Notes: generated by a model not told the origin, from the letters alone. DNA of 64,000 nucleotides from Cytophagales bacterium (GCA_003454975.1 DMST01000116.1:39646-103645), one strand, 5' to 3'; positions 35,789 through 45,668 are shown, counted from the first letter of the stretch. Numbers and translations: made by a program.

Positions 35789-36268
35789 ATGAGAAAGATT
35801 GACGCGCTGCTGAACGAATATGGCGAAAGCCACCAGAATGCTTTCAATAAACGCGTGCACTGGATCTGTGTTCCCTCTATATTTTTTAGCATTGTGGGCC
35901 TTATAACGAGTATTCCCTCTGGGTTAGTTTCCGACTTGCTGCCAGGTCTGGGGGCATATGCCAACTGGGCCACGGTAGGTATGGTCATGGCTTTGGTATA
36001 CTATCTGCGCCTGAGCTTTCCCTTGTTTCTTGGGTTTATCCTTTGGGGAGCATTTTGCCTGTGGGGTAATGTGCAACTGGCTGGTTTAGGTTTTGCTCCC
36101 TTGTGGGCTATCAGCCTTACCATCTTTGTGGCTGCTTGGTTGGGACAATTCTACGGCCACAAGGTTGAAGGCAAAAAACCTTCTTTCTTCAAAGACTTGC
36201 AATTCTTGATGATTGGCCCTGCTTGGCTTCTGCACTTCATTTATAAAAGAGCAGGGGTGAAGTACTAA
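35789..36268 (+). CDS. DUF962/Mpo1-like membrane protein
   Basis: 159 residues from the ATG at 35789; an upstream in-frame start at 35720 lies before the -7-like element TATTTTGG (35735-35742) and is not used. The N-terminal signature is YGESHQNAFNKRVHWICVP, the conserved H-x-N-x3-N-x3-H pattern of the DUF962 family. Four hydrophobic helices follow, and the C-terminal FLMIGPAWLLHFI segment also fits. The yeast homologue Mpo1 is an iron-dependent dioxygenase in 2-hydroxy fatty-acid alpha-oxidation; in bacteria the role is untested. The terminator at 36291 closes this gene and the convergent carotenoid-oxygenase gene. Confidence 0.87.
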   Translation: MRKIDALLNEYGESHQNAFNKRVHWICVPSIFFSIVGLITSIPSGLVSDLLPGLGAYANWATVGMVMALVYYLRLSFPLFLGFILWGAFCLWGNVQLAGLGFAPLWAISLTIFVAAWLGQFYGHKVEGKKPSFFKDLQFLMIGPAWLLHFIYKRAGVKY

Positions 36269-36290
36269 ACTGCGGTTCATCTAAAATAGA

Positions 36291-36323
36291 AAACCCCGAA
36301 TCCTGATCAGATTCGGGGTTTTC
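36291..36323. terminator. bidirectional terminator
   Basis: Perfect 12-bp stem (36291-36302 / 36310-36321; core ACCCCGAATC) with a 7-base loop, A-rich on one side and T-rich on the other, between two convergent genes. Confidence 0.93.
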
Positions 36324-36345
36324 TTATGTATAGGGATGGCCCACT

Positions 36346-38661
36346 TTACGTGTATCTGCGTTCTTGAAACTTGCCTAGCTTCTTCAGCATCCATTTATAT
36401 GCCTTGCCTGAATAATCCTTCGGATCAGGATCATCGATGGCATTTTCCTGGTCAGCAAAGTGAGGATATACATACTCGTCCATAAACTCTTCAATGCGAT
36501 TCTGTCGTGCAGGATTGCCAATCAGCAATACCTGATCATCTATATCATCTATTACATCGATTTGCGTTGGCGGATGAGTTTCCTCTGCTTTTTCTATCCA
36601 AACTGAGTGGAAGGTATAGGCAAAGCGGAACTTATCATGGTGTAACTTACACACCGGGCCTTTGGCCAGGTCATGAGCATCCCATAGCCATACTTCGCTC
36701 TGAAATTCTCCCTTCTCCAAATTTACCGGCACCGTTACCGTACATAAAATGTACCCATCCTGATCTTCAGGGATAGCCTCATTGCGTGTTTCGCGAGGAA
36801 TAAACTGGATTGAGCGTATGTAGTGCTTCTCCTCAAAGAGGTAGAAATCGTCAATTTTCAACTTAGGTGCGCTATGGTCTACACGGGCCAAGCCTATCGG
36901 GACACCGGTTTTGCATAGCTCTTCCATCTTCTCTATGGATACTTCCCGGTTAGGATAGTCCTTGTACAGCTCAAAGATGAACTCAGTCACATGGTCCTTG
37001 TCCAGCCCGTATATCTGCCAGTACATACTTTTCAGGTCCTCCACTCGAGGGCCTACCTCTTCGTATCCGCGGAACGTGTATAGCCCTACCGCCCAGGTGT
37101 GAGCGCCAATGTTTTTGGGGTCTTCCAGGTTTCCGGTTTCGAAGAGCACGCTGGTTTTATCGTCTACCATCTTGCCCGTGGTAGGATCAAAAACGAAGCG
37201 ACCTACCCGGCCAATGTCCATTGGGCCTACGCTCAGGTAGCCCAGGTGTTCTTTATCGATGGGCTCACCGGTTTCCATCACCTTGTCAAAGTGCCGCATC
37301 CATTCCGCGGGGCAGTTTGCGGTGTTGTTGGCCGTCATTACAGTGATCAGGCCGTCCTCCTCCTTGTAGTTGGCGGTGAAGTGTACGCATTCCAGCGGAA
37401 TAAGTGCCCGCACGGCTTCTACAGAAGATTTCCCAGGTACCAAATCGCTTTTCTTTACAAAGTAAAGCGCCGAGATGGGGTGCATGGGCTGGGTGAAAAG
37501 CTCACGCATCGTCTCCTCAATATCTGGAATTAGCGGCTTGATCAGGTTAAACATCAGGCTCAGGTTCACCTTGAACGAGCTGTCAGAGAAGATTACGTAG
37601 TTCTCCGTAACCCCCATCTGGTGCATGTTATCCCGGATCTTGATGTCCTTACCGCCACAGCGGATCCGCCAACGCTCCACATCCGGAGTGCCGTCCCACA
37701 TAGTTAGGAACACCGCATCATCCGGGATGATACTTTCTTTAATATCCTCAAACAGATCCTTGAATTTGGGGTCTTTCTTGGCGGGCAACTCTTTGGTGTC
37801 CTCCATCATAAACCGTTCAAATTCTCTTTGGCCCTGCTCTTTCCCTTTGGCGCGTGCCTTTTCGGCTGCTTTGATGATCCGCTCTTTAGTCTTTTCCGGA
37901 TCGCGCAATGAGCTAATCAAAATCCGCTGAAAGCCCACCAAGGTGGATACGCCCTTGAGGTAATTTACTACATATACCTTTTTGTCGTTGTAGTCCCAGA
38001 TGGGGTGTGCCGTAGAAAGAATGGCTTTGAAAGGATAGCGCCACAACCACTCAGGTACAAGCGATGCCGTGTCATCATTCTTAAGGATGGGTGCTTTCAG
38101 ATCCAAATGGAGAGGGTCTACTTCCCAGGGGCGCCCCGCCTCATAGGTCCCTAGCATCCGTATAGGCCCCTCGTCCTCAAACCGGATAGGAATCATGGCC
38201 ACATTGAGTTGGTTGGCTTGTCCTAGCTGCATGCTAAAACGAGCCATGCCAGTGCTGTTGAATTTCCAATCCCAGCTATCGAAACGCTTGTCGGCGCGTG
38301 CCGGTCCCCCATCTCGCAAGGCGTAGTCTGCCCAGTAGGTCGGGGTTTTCGCCAAGCGAGTTTTGAGCTTCACTTTGCCCTTCTCGTCAAAGTCCATCCG
38401 GATCATCATTCCGTCTCCGTTGAACAGAGGGCTGCCATAGTCGGGTAGCCTATTGCCTTCATGGTCTTTTTCTACAAAAGGAAGGCCTCCCGAATCCACG
38501 GTGCCTACAGCAGAATTGAAATACACATGACCCGCTAGGTCTTGGGGGAGCTCCCCTTCTATTATATTGAGATCAACATCAAGCTCCTCACGCGAGGCAC
38601 TGATAAACCGATCCATCGGCGGGATGAACCGGAGTTCTTCCTTAAAGCTATTGTCCGCCAT
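36346..38661 (-). CDS. carotenoid oxygenase family protein (large)
   Basis: 771 residues, no signal peptide. The N-terminal IEGELPQDLAGHVYFNSAVGT is the opening of the carotenoid cleavage oxygenase/RPE65/lignostilbene dioxygenase fold, followed by LFNGDGMMIRM. Candidates for the four iron-binding histidines are in TAHPIWDYN, MHQMGVTENYVIF, CVHFTANYKEEDG and YTFHSVW. Characterised family members of about 480-550 residues are seven-bladed propellers; this one is some 220 residues longer, with inserts including a lysine/glutamate-rich stretch at about 270-310. It may cleave carotenoids or other conjugated or aromatic alkenes; substrate unknown. No carotenoid biosynthesis genes lie in the window. 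Confidence 0.88.
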   Translation of the reverse strand: MADNSFKEELRFIPPMDRFISASREELDVDLNIIEGELPQDLAGHVYFNSAVGTVDSGGLPFVEKDHEGNRLPDYGSPLFNGDGMMIRMDFDEKGKVKLKTRLAKTPTYWADYALRDGGPARADKRFDSWDWKFNSTGMARFSMQLGQANQLNVAMIPIRFEDEGPIRMLGTYEAGRPWEVDPLHLDLKAPILKNDDTASLVPEWLWRYPFKAILSTAHPIWDYNDKKVYVVNYLKGVSTLVGFQRILISSLRDPEKTKERIIKAAEKARAKGKEQGQREFERFMMEDTKELPAKKDPKFKDLFEDIKESIIPDDAVFLTMWDGTPDVERWRIRCGGKDIKIRDNMHQMGVTENYVIFSDSSFKVNLSLMFNLIKPLIPDIEETMRELFTQPMHPISALYFVKKSDLVPGKSSVEAVRALIPLECVHFTANYKEEDGLITVMTANNTANCPAEWMRHFDKVMETGEPIDKEHLGYLSVGPMDIGRVGRFVFDPTTGKMVDDKTSVLFETGNLEDPKNIGAHTWAVGLYTFRGYEEVGPRVEDLKSMYWQIYGLDKDHVTEFIFELYKDYPNREVSIEKMEELCKTGVPIGLARVDHSAPKLKIDDFYLFEEKHYIRSIQFIPRETRNEAIPEDQDGYILCTVTVPVNLEKGEFQSEVWLWDAHDLAKGPVCKLHHDKFRFAYTFHSVWIEKAEETHPPTQIDVIDDIDDQVLLIGNPARQNRIEEFMDEYVYPHFADQENAIDDPDPKDYSGKAYKWMLKKLGKFQERRYT

Positions 38662-39365
38662 TTTGATGTATGTGCTTGGTTAGGTGATGGTAATGTAGTT
38701 CAATTTTTTTGTCTTGAATAGGAAGCAATGCGATTAATCGATGAATGAACCTGTTTGTGACTAATCAACTCAAAAAAACCTCCTGATTGAAAAATAATGA
38801 CTACCAAAGGGAAATCAGTCAGATGGACTTTTCGAGAAAACCTTTGCTTTCATGGAGTTGGTTTGGTATCGGTGGTATGGGGGTAAAGGAATTAATGTGT
38901 CAAAAATGCCGATGATGAACATACGTAATTGTTGTAGTGTCTCATGGGATTTACCTGAAAGCTTACTGGTAGCCTGAGTGTCACTACGGAAGACCGCAAT
39001 CCTACAAAAATAGAGGCCCATCCAAATGAAATAAGGCTCCGTGGCTGGGCAGCGCTGCTCTCGTGTGTCATTAACATCCTACAGATTCTGCTCATTCCTG
39101 AGTGCGAAATATTACCCTGCCTGCACAAACGTAGTGCGATATTGAAGGATGCGGCGGTAGTCCAAAATATTGCCCTTTCGGGTGAGAATACCTGTTTTCA
39201 GGGATACTCTATTGGGTCCTTTTTAGGGATAAACTACGGCATTTAGCCCTTATCGAGCACAGCGCACCCACAGGCTAATATGTGGCTGGGGAATTCTGCC
39301 TCACAAACTTCGCTTGTGGAGTATGTCCGATGTACAGGTTTCACTAGTAGCCACGGTGGCTGTGA
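38662..39365. other. 704-base intergenic region, no supported gene
   Basis: No credible gene. One plus-strand frame stays open for about 96 codons (roughly 38960-39247) but has no ATG, GTG or TTG start at its beginning and no recognisable domain; it could be chance or a relic. Small hairpins occur at 39302-39318 (CACAA/TTGTG) and 39349-39361 (AGCCAC/GTGGCT). The carotenoid-oxygenase promoter must lie at the left end but no clear -7 element is visible. Confidence 0.4.
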
Positions 39366-40007
39366 TTACTCAATTAGCTTCATGTTGCGGGCCTTTATGA
39401 CCAGCTCAACGGCATTTTTCACCTCCAGTTTTCGCATCAGGTTCGCTCGATGAGTATCTACCGTACGCGGACTTACAAAGAGCGAATCAGCAATCTGGGC
39501 ACTGGTTAGCCCCTCACCTACCATTTTGAGCACCTCTTTTTCTCGCTTCGTTACGTGTACCTCCTCTTCCTCATCGTCCTTTTTGCCAGAGCCTTGGGCG
39601 AAATTCTCCAGTACCACCGCCTGAATGGTGCTGCTAAAGAAAATCTTACCCTCTGTTACCCATTTTATGGCATCTAGCATATCCGTTCCGGCATCTCCTT
39701 TGGCTACATATCCCTTAGCACCCAGCTCCAAACACTTGTCTACATATTGGTAGTCACTGTGCATGGTGAGCATGATGATTTTTGTGGGGGTTCCTTGCTC
39801 CCCCAGTTGGTTCAGAACCTCAATGCCTGTCATGTCGGGCATAGAAATGTCCAAGATGGCCACATCCGGTTTGTTTTGAATAATCAATTGTAAAGCGGTG
39901 GCTCCATCTCCTGCTTCCGCCATTAGTCTCAGGCCTTCCTGGTCGGCCAGGGTGGCCTTGATGCCGTTGCGTATCAATTCATGATCGTCTGCGATGATGA
40001 TATTCAT
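39366..40007 (-). CDS. NarL/LuxR-type response regulator
   Basis: 213 residues. Receiver domain with phospho-acceptor in VAILDISMPDMTG (about D54) and the switch Thr/Lys (IIMLTMH, YVAKGDAG). The C-terminal LuxR helix-turn-helix is at about 148-210 (LTSAQIADSLFVSPRTVDTHRANLMRKL in parts). Its ATG overlaps the stop of the upstream kinase gene by 4 bases (ATGA), so the two are translationally coupled and almost certainly cognate. Confidence 0.95.
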   Translation of the reverse strand: MNIIIADDHELIRNGIKATLADQEGLRLMAEAGDGATALQLIIQNKPDVAILDISMPDMTGIEVLNQLGEQGTPTKIIMLTMHSDYQYVDKCLELGAKGYVAKGDAGTDMLDAIKWVTEGKIFFSSTIQAVVLENFAQGSGKKDDEEEEVHVTKREKEVLKMVGEGLTSAQIADSLFVSPRTVDTHRANLMRKLEVKNAVELVIKARNMKLIE

Positions 40008-41437
40008 GGTAGTAGGGCTATAGGTGCAGTTAAATGGACTAAAGTTCCCAGCTTTTCGCTAGACTCAATGGTGAGCTCACCATTGATAATGGCGGCCCGA
40101 TCCTTCATGTTTTTCAGACCGTGAGAGGAGTGATTGGTTTGGAGTTGTTGTATATCAAAACCCTTCCCATCATCTTCTATGGTCAGGTCTATCGCATGAG
40201 TTTCCAGCGTCATCTGAATATGGATAGTCTCTGCTTGTGAATATTTAATAGCATTGTTCAAGGCCTCCTGAATGATACGGAACACAGCAATTTTCTGACT
40301 GTAAGGCAAATCTGGGGCTAGTTCTCCGGCCACCAGTTTAATCTGTCCTTCAAATAAGGGGGCTAAGTTGTTTACCAGGCTTTGTACGCACTGTTTTAGG
40401 GGCAAGTCTTCCAGAGTCCTAGGTATTAGGTTTTCCGAAATACGGGTGGTCTCCTGAATCGCCTCGTCCAACAATTGCCGAAGCGGCTGGGTGTGTTCCG
40501 GGCTTGCATGCTTACTGAGTATGGTATCTATGTGCAATTTGATACCGGATAACATCTGGCCCAAGCTGTCGTGCAGATCGCGCGCCACCCGAGTCCGTTC
40601 CCCTTCCTGTCCTTCTATCAAGGCAGCCAGATTGGCACGTTCTATCTCCTTCTTGAGCTGTTCGTTGCGGTAGTCAGTGGTGATGTCCCTAAAAGTGAGC
40701 AGATACCCTGCTTGGGAATCCGTGCCGGTCTGGAAGGGTACCAAGGTGAAATCACTAAATACGCGATCTTTGAGTAGGGGGGAGAGGGTCCAGGCACCAT
40801 CCAAATGATGATCGCTTTGCAAAGCAGACCACCAACTAGTGTGTTCTGTGGTCCCATCCGTTCCTTGAGGAACGGCCTGGATCACATCGGTGATGGGTAT
40901 TCCTGCCAGATCATCTGATGCTTGTAGTATGTTTTTGAATACCGGATTGACAAAGGTAATGCAGCCCTGTTGGTCTAGCGTAGCCAACGGTACTGGTATA
41001 GAATTCACGGCAGCGAAGAACTTTTCTTCACTTACCCGAAGCTGTTTTTCTACCTGATCTTTGTGCAAAACCATTTCAATATTGGTGAGGAGTTCACGCT
41101 CATTGAAAGGCTTCATTACGTAGCCAAAGGGACCGGTAATTTTTGCCCGTTCTATAGTTTCTACATCCGACAAGGCAGTCAAGTAGATAATAGGTATGTC
41201 TTGTTCTTCCCGTATTTGAGTGGCTGTTTCTATACCATCCATGTCGCCCTCCAGCATGATGTCCATCAAGATTAGGTCTGGAGTGTGTTCGCGAGCTTGA
41301 CGAAGTGCGTCATCACCGTTAGTCACTGTGCCCACCACGCCATATCCTGCATATTCCAGGCTTTTCTTCAAGTGTAGGCCCACCATCCTGGCGTCTTCTA
41401 CTATCAACAACTGCTTTGGGGCCAGGGCATCCATCAT
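40004..41437 (-). CDS. REC-PAS-HisKA_3 histidine kinase
   Basis: 477 residues, cytosolic. The N-terminal receiver (LILMDIMLEGDMDG, YVMKPFNE, about 8-125) is followed by a PAS domain (about 135-260) and a NarX/DegS-type transmitter: HisKA_3 H-box ARDLHDSLGQML (about 290) and HATPase with EALNNAIKYS and DDGKGFD. A receiver in front of a kinase means its activity can be set by an upstream kinase; the multi-PAS HisKA_2 kinase encoded just before it is the obvious candidate. Downstream target is the coupled NarL-type regulator. Confidence 0.94.
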   Translation of the reverse strand: MMDALAPKQLLIVEDARMVGLHLKKSLEYAGYGVVGTVTNGDDALRQAREHTPDLILMDIMLEGDMDGIETATQIREEQDIPIIYLTALSDVETIERAKITGPFGYVMKPFNERELLTNIEMVLHKDQVEKQLRVSEEKFFAAVNSIPVPLATLDQQGCITFVNPVFKNILQASDDLAGIPITDVIQAVPQGTDGTTEHTSWWSALQSDHHLDGAWTLSPLLKDRVFSDFTLVPFQTGTDSQAGYLLTFRDITTDYRNEQLKKEIERANLAALIEGQEGERTRVARDLHDSLGQMLSGIKLHIDTILSKHASPEHTQPLRQLLDEAIQETTRISENLIPRTLEDLPLKQCVQSLVNNLAPLFEGQIKLVAGELAPDLPYSQKIAVFRIIQEALNNAIKYSQAETIHIQMTLETHAIDLTIEDDGKGFDIQQLQTNHSSHGLKNMKDRAAIINGELTIESSEKLGTLVHLTAPIALLP

Positions 41438-41506
41438 GGAGTATTACAAATAGAAGTTAGGATTTTACCAAATCATTGGTCATAAGGTAGCAATCATGGT
41501 CAAGGC

Positions 41507-44500
41507 TCACAATGATTTTGGGAAAAACACTTTAAATGTTGTTCCCTGGTTAGAGTCCACGGTAACATTTTCTGCTTTGAGCTGAGAAATAAAGACTTCG
41601 ATGAATTGAAAACCGAGACTTCCCTGGTTGGGGAATTTACCTTCTGGTAGGCCTATTCCATTATCCTTTACCGTGAGTACATGGTGGTTCTCCCCTTCCT
41701 CTAATATCACCCAGATGCATCCGGTATTTCGACCATGAAAAGCATGTTTGAAGGCATTGCTTACCAGCTCGTTTATCAGTAATCCCAGGGTAGATACCAT
41801 ATCTACATGCAAGGTGATGTCAGCTACCTCTTTTACTACCTCTATGTGCACGCCCTCGTGGGTATAAGATGATGCTATATCACGTATCAATCCTTGCAAA
41901 TAGGGTAGAACATTCAAATGGCCGAATCCATGCACTTGTAAAAGCCGCTCATGAATTTTTGCCAGTGATTTTATTCGGTTCTCCGTATCCCGGATAAAAT
42001 TCTGAAGTCCTTCATCTTTCGCTTCTAATTGGTTCAGGTATAGAATGCTGGAGATGAGCTGTAGGTTATTTTTAACCCTATGGTGTATCTCCCGTATCAG
42101 CATGTCCTTATCCTCCAGGGCTACATTCAGGTCCTCTTCCACCGATTTCTGGTGGGTTATGTCCGTGGCCGTACCTACAAACAGTAAATCGCCTTGTCGA
42201 TCTTGAATGGCATCGGCGCGAGCCAGAATCCAATGCAAAAGTCCGTCCGGAGTGATGATTCTGTATTCTTCGTTGAAAGGAGCCCCTCCGAAATGAGCTT
42301 CAAGCGCTTGGGCTATCCTGGGCTTGTCCTTATCATATATGGACTGGAAAAAGATCTCCGGATTTTCAAAGATTTCGGCCTTTGGTACCTTCCAAAGGTC
42401 CTCGAAGGAATCACTAATGAATATCATTTCCTTGCTGTTCCGAATCCAGAAAACCTCGCGCAGGTTGGTGGAAAGTAAGTTGAAGCGGTATTGGGCTTCT
42501 TGTAGTATTCTTTCCGTATTCTTTTTCTCGGTTACGTTCTGATGGGAAATGACGGCCCCGCCTTCTTCCAATGGAATGGGCTCAACCCGCATTCTAAACC
42601 ATCGCTCTTCTTTTGGGGTGTGGCAGGGGTATTCCTCTTCGTATTGGTGCCCGGCGGCCAATACTTCACGAATGCCCTTGAGGGTAGTCTGAAGTTGTAA
42701 CTCACCTGCTTTTATGCCCACCTCTATCTCCTCCAGATAATTTGCTCCTTCTGCACTGGTGTTGAGTATGTTTTCATTCTCTTGTGCAAAATTGATCCAG
42801 TTTTGGTTGGTAGCGGTGATGATGCCTTCTTGATTGATGATGCATACCATGGCGCCCGGGCTGGCCAGAAGGGCTCGTTCCATTACCTTTTTGCGCTGTA
42901 GTTCTGTCTCCTGGGCTAACTGTTGCGTAATATCACGACCTACCGCGAACAACCGGTTGGAGGGAGAGTCTACCACGGCCGTCCACTGTAGGGTTACTTC
43001 CTTGCCTTGGCGGGTAGTATAGGTGATATTAGTAGGAGCAATAGTTCCCGATTTTCGCTGTTGGTTGCGGTCCAGGGCCTGCTGTAAAGGGGACATGCCT
43101 ACCTGCTCCGCCATATCCTCCCATTCGAAGGTAGATAGGTCCTCTTCCAAGGAAAGTTGCAGTGCCTCCCGCATGGTTTGATTCATTTCCACCACCTGAC
43201 CCTGTAAAGTCATCACTATCATATACTCTGGCGAAAGATGAAATAGCTGGCGGTACTCCTCCAGTCGCTGTTGCTGTAGTATGCTTTCTGTAACTACCCG
43301 AGTTACAGAATAAATCTTCTGGCTCTCATTGTCAGAGATAGCATTCCATTCCAGCCATTCGTACCCGCCATTTTTCTTTAGATAGCGGTTTCGGAAATTC
43401 ACCACCTCCGGTTTTTCGCCCCATATTTCTTCCGCTTCTTTTAAAGTGTGCTCCACATCATTGGGGTGTACAAAATGAAGAAAAGGATTCGCCATCAGTT
43501 CCTCTTCAGAATACCCCAATACGCGCATCCATTCTGGATTGATTTGCGTGAAAAAGCCATCAAAATCTGAGATGGAGATCAGGTCGTTGGAGATGTTAAA
43601 CAACCGGTTGAACTCTTCCAGTCGCTCTTTATGTTTCAGCTCCTCGGTAATGTCTCGAGCTACAAAGTATACTTTTTGCTTGGGCAGATCAGAGACGAAA
43701 TTCCACTCTAACCAGCGGTAACTGCCATCAGCACACTGGAATCGGTTCTTTATTTTGCCCTCCCTGTGTGATACCTGGGCTATTTCTGTTGTAAACTGGA
43801 TGGTTCTTTCCAGATCATCCGGATGGATAAAGTTTACTGAAGGCTCACTAATTAAGGTGTCGAAGGTATGGCCTAGCGTTTTTATCCATTGGGGATTCAG
43901 TTGCTCAAAATATCCTTCGAAATTTGCCACCCCAATAAGGTTGTTGGATAGTTCAATCAGCCTACCATAGTTTTCCAGCTCTAGCTGCGCACGCTTTTTC
44001 TCGTCTATGTCCTGAAACACTCCCGTGAGTTGCACCACCTTGCCCTCTTTCACAATAGCATGCCCCATGGCTCGCACCCAAATTTCACGGCCCTTGGCAG
44101 TGATGAAGAGGCACTCCAAATCCCACGGAGTCTGGTGGGCAGAGGCTTCATTGACGGCATCGCGAATGATATCACGGTAATCTGGGTGGTAAAAGTTGAT
44201 GGCTTGCTCCAGGTCTGGCTCGTAGTCCATAGGCACCTCATGCAGGCGTTTAACCTGGTCGCTCCACCAAATGTGGTTACTAGCAAAGTCCACAATCCAC
44301 CCTCCAATTTTGCCAATCTCCTGAGCCTGTAGCAGCCGCTCTTCCCGTATACTGGCATGGCGCCGCTGGGCCTCATCGGCACTCAGGTTGTTTTGCAGAC
44401 TCACAAAGCTGACTACCTGGCCTTGCTCATTGTGGATAGGATATATGGACCACTCCACAAAATAGCGCTTATCGGTTTTCGTGTAGTTGTACGTTCTTCC

Positions 44501-45115
44501 ATGCCAAGGGCGCCCTTGGCCTATAGCTTCCCGCAATTTTTTGGTGACCTCAGGGTCGGTGTCAGGGCCTTGGAGCATTTTAGGATTTCGACCCAGTAGT
44601 TCTTCTTTGGAATATCCTGTGAGCTGACAAAAGCTAGGATTTACATAGATCATTTCAGGGTTAGCGGGGTCTCCGTTGGTGATGCATATAGCATCCTGAA
44701 TATGCTCCACAGCACACTGGAAGGCATCTACGGTTTCCTGTATTGCGTCTCCGGATGGGGTTAGGCTATCAGAAGGAGTGAAAGCAACCGCCCAGCCATG
44801 GTCCGTCGTGCGTACTACACATTGCGTATTGTACTGCTGGCCTTGCCAACGTACGGTGGCGAGGGATATTTTGGCTTTGCGCTGAGGTTGGCGTTCGAGT
44901 TGGTGAGTAATAGAAAGGTAGGATGCCACGTCGAGTAGTGTCTTTATGGGGGTGGCTTGCCAGTCTTGTGGGGCGATTTCCCATCCTTTGTAGGTTCCGA
45001 TTACTGTCTTAATGATGCCTGATTTATCGACTTCCAAAAAAATGGTATCCACCAAATCGGCGTAGGTGGAAACTAACAGATGCTCGTTCTCCATGCGTAA
45101 AATATAGGAACTCAT
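41507..45115 (-). CDS. multi-PAS sensor kinase, HisKA_2 type
   Basis: 1202 residues, no membrane segment. A degenerate N-terminal sensor-like domain is followed by at least seven PAS/PAC units with typical openings (AVEHIQDAICITN; IGKIGGWIVDF; ISNDLISISDF; FHLSPEYMIVM). The transmitter is HisKA_2: REIHHRVKNNLQLISS (about residue 995) and an HATPase with NELVSNAFKHAF and DNGIGLPEG. The second PAS has GRNPKMLQGPDTD, close to the LOV motif but with Pro in place of the photoactive Cys, so it is not a flavin photoreceptor of LOV type. It sits 69 bases upstream of the REC-PAS-kinase and NarL genes and likely feeds them. Confidence 0.93.
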   Translation of the reverse strand: MSSYILRMENEHLLVSTYADLVDTIFLEVDKSGIIKTVIGTYKGWEIAPQDWQATPIKTLLDVASYLSITHQLERQPQRKAKISLATVRWQGQQYNTQCVVRTTDHGWAVAFTPSDSLTPSGDAIQETVDAFQCAVEHIQDAICITNGDPANPEMIYVNPSFCQLTGYSKEELLGRNPKMLQGPDTDPEVTKKLREAIGQGRPWHGRTYNYTKTDKRYFVEWSIYPIHNEQGQVVSFVSLQNNLSADEAQRRHASIREERLLQAQEIGKIGGWIVDFASNHIWWSDQVKRLHEVPMDYEPDLEQAINFYHPDYRDIIRDAVNEASAHQTPWDLECLFITAKGREIWVRAMGHAIVKEGKVVQLTGVFQDIDEKKRAQLELENYGRLIELSNNLIGVANFEGYFEQLNPQWIKTLGHTFDTLISEPSVNFIHPDDLERTIQFTTEIAQVSHREGKIKNRFQCADGSYRWLEWNFVSDLPKQKVYFVARDITEELKHKERLEEFNRLFNISNDLISISDFDGFFTQINPEWMRVLGYSEEELMANPFLHFVHPNDVEHTLKEAEEIWGEKPEVVNFRNRYLKKNGGYEWLEWNAISDNESQKIYSVTRVVTESILQQQRLEEYRQLFHLSPEYMIVMTLQGQVVEMNQTMREALQLSLEEDLSTFEWEDMAEQVGMSPLQQALDRNQQRKSGTIAPTNITYTTRQGKEVTLQWTAVVDSPSNRLFAVGRDITQQLAQETELQRKKVMERALLASPGAMVCIINQEGIITATNQNWINFAQENENILNTSAEGANYLEEIEVGIKAGELQLQTTLKGIREVLAAGHQYEEEYPCHTPKEERWFRMRVEPIPLEEGGAVISHQNVTEKKNTERILQEAQYRFNLLSTNLREVFWIRNSKEMIFISDSFEDLWKVPKAEIFENPEIFFQSIYDKDKPRIAQALEAHFGGAPFNEEYRIITPDGLLHWILARADAIQDRQGDLLFVGTATDITHQKSVEEDLNVALEDKDMLIREIHHRVKNNLQLISSILYLNQLEAKDEGLQNFIRDTENRIKSLAKIHERLLQVHGFGHLNVLPYLQGLIRDIASSYTHEGVHIEVVKEVADITLHVDMVSTLGLLINELVSNAFKHAFHGRNTGCIWVILEEGENHHVLTVKDNGIGLPEGKFPNQGSLGFQFIEVFISQLKAENVTVDSNQGTTFKVFFPKSL

Positions 45116-45260
45116 TAGGGGGCTTACAATTTACTGGGCCGGCCTTGGGCAAGCATCGGTAGATGTGCGTAAATTTGGGTTAGCCCAGGCTCAACAGCAC
45201 TCCTGAAGTACTCAGGGCACGAAAGTCTGGGTATTTGTTTAAGATTTTGGCAATTGTTTT

Positions 45261-45288
45261 TTGATTATCAAGCAATTACCTATCTTTG
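45261..45288 (+). promoter_or_regulatory. rpmE2 promoter
   Basis: TTG (45261-45263), 17-base spacer, TATCTTTG (45281-45288), an exact -7 match. It gives a leader of roughly 35-40 bases before the ATG at 45332. Confidence 0.7.
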
Positions 45289-45331
45289 CAATCCTTTTTG
45301 GGAAAGAACGGAGATAAAGCATTCATAGATC

Positions 45332-45601
45332 ATGAAAAAAGATATTCATCCCGAATACAACTACGTAGTCTTTGAGGACCTGGCCAGCGATTTCAAATTC
45401 CTGACCAAGTCAACCATGGGTTCTAAAGAGACTATCAAGTGGGAAGACGGCAATGAGTATCCGTTGATAAAGGTGGAAGTTAGTTCTAACTCTCACCCCT
45501 TCTACACGGGTAAGAACATGCTGTTGGATACTACCGGTCGGGTGGAGAAGTTCAAGCAGCGCTACGCCAAGAAGAAGCCTGCTCAGAAGAAAGAAGACTA
45601 A
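45332..45601 (+). CDS. rpmE2: 50S ribosomal protein L31 type B
   Basis: 89 residues. The start [16 protein letters not shown] and [21 protein letters not shown] are diagnostic of the type B (YkgM/RpmE2) form of L31. It lacks the CxxC zinc ligands of the type A protein, so it does not depend on zinc. The basic tail ([13 protein letters not shown]) contacts rRNA. It has its own promoter and a strong terminator. Confidence 0.97.
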   Translation: MKKDIHPEYNYVVFEDLASDFKFLTKSTMGSKETIKWEDGNEYPLIKVEVSSNSHPFYTGKNMLLDTTGRVEKFKQRYAKKKPAQKKED

Positions 45602-45630
45602 TACAGGTCTGCTTCTCTCTCCGAAGGGAA

Positions 45631-45668
45631 AAAAGTCTCCCGCACCAAGCTGTGTGGGAGACTTTTTT
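45631..45668 (+). terminator. rpmE2 terminator
   Basis: Stem of 15 bp with one G-T pair (631-645 / 652-666; core AGTCTCCC/GGGAGACT), 6-base loop, then a T run that merges into the -7 element of the next gene at 45668. Confidence 0.9.

Noticed and set aside
41507..45115. LOV photoreceptor domain suggested by GRNPKMLQGPDTD
   Set aside because: The photoactive cysteine of the LOV motif (GRNCRFLQ) is replaced by proline; such PAS domains are common and do not form the flavin adduct.
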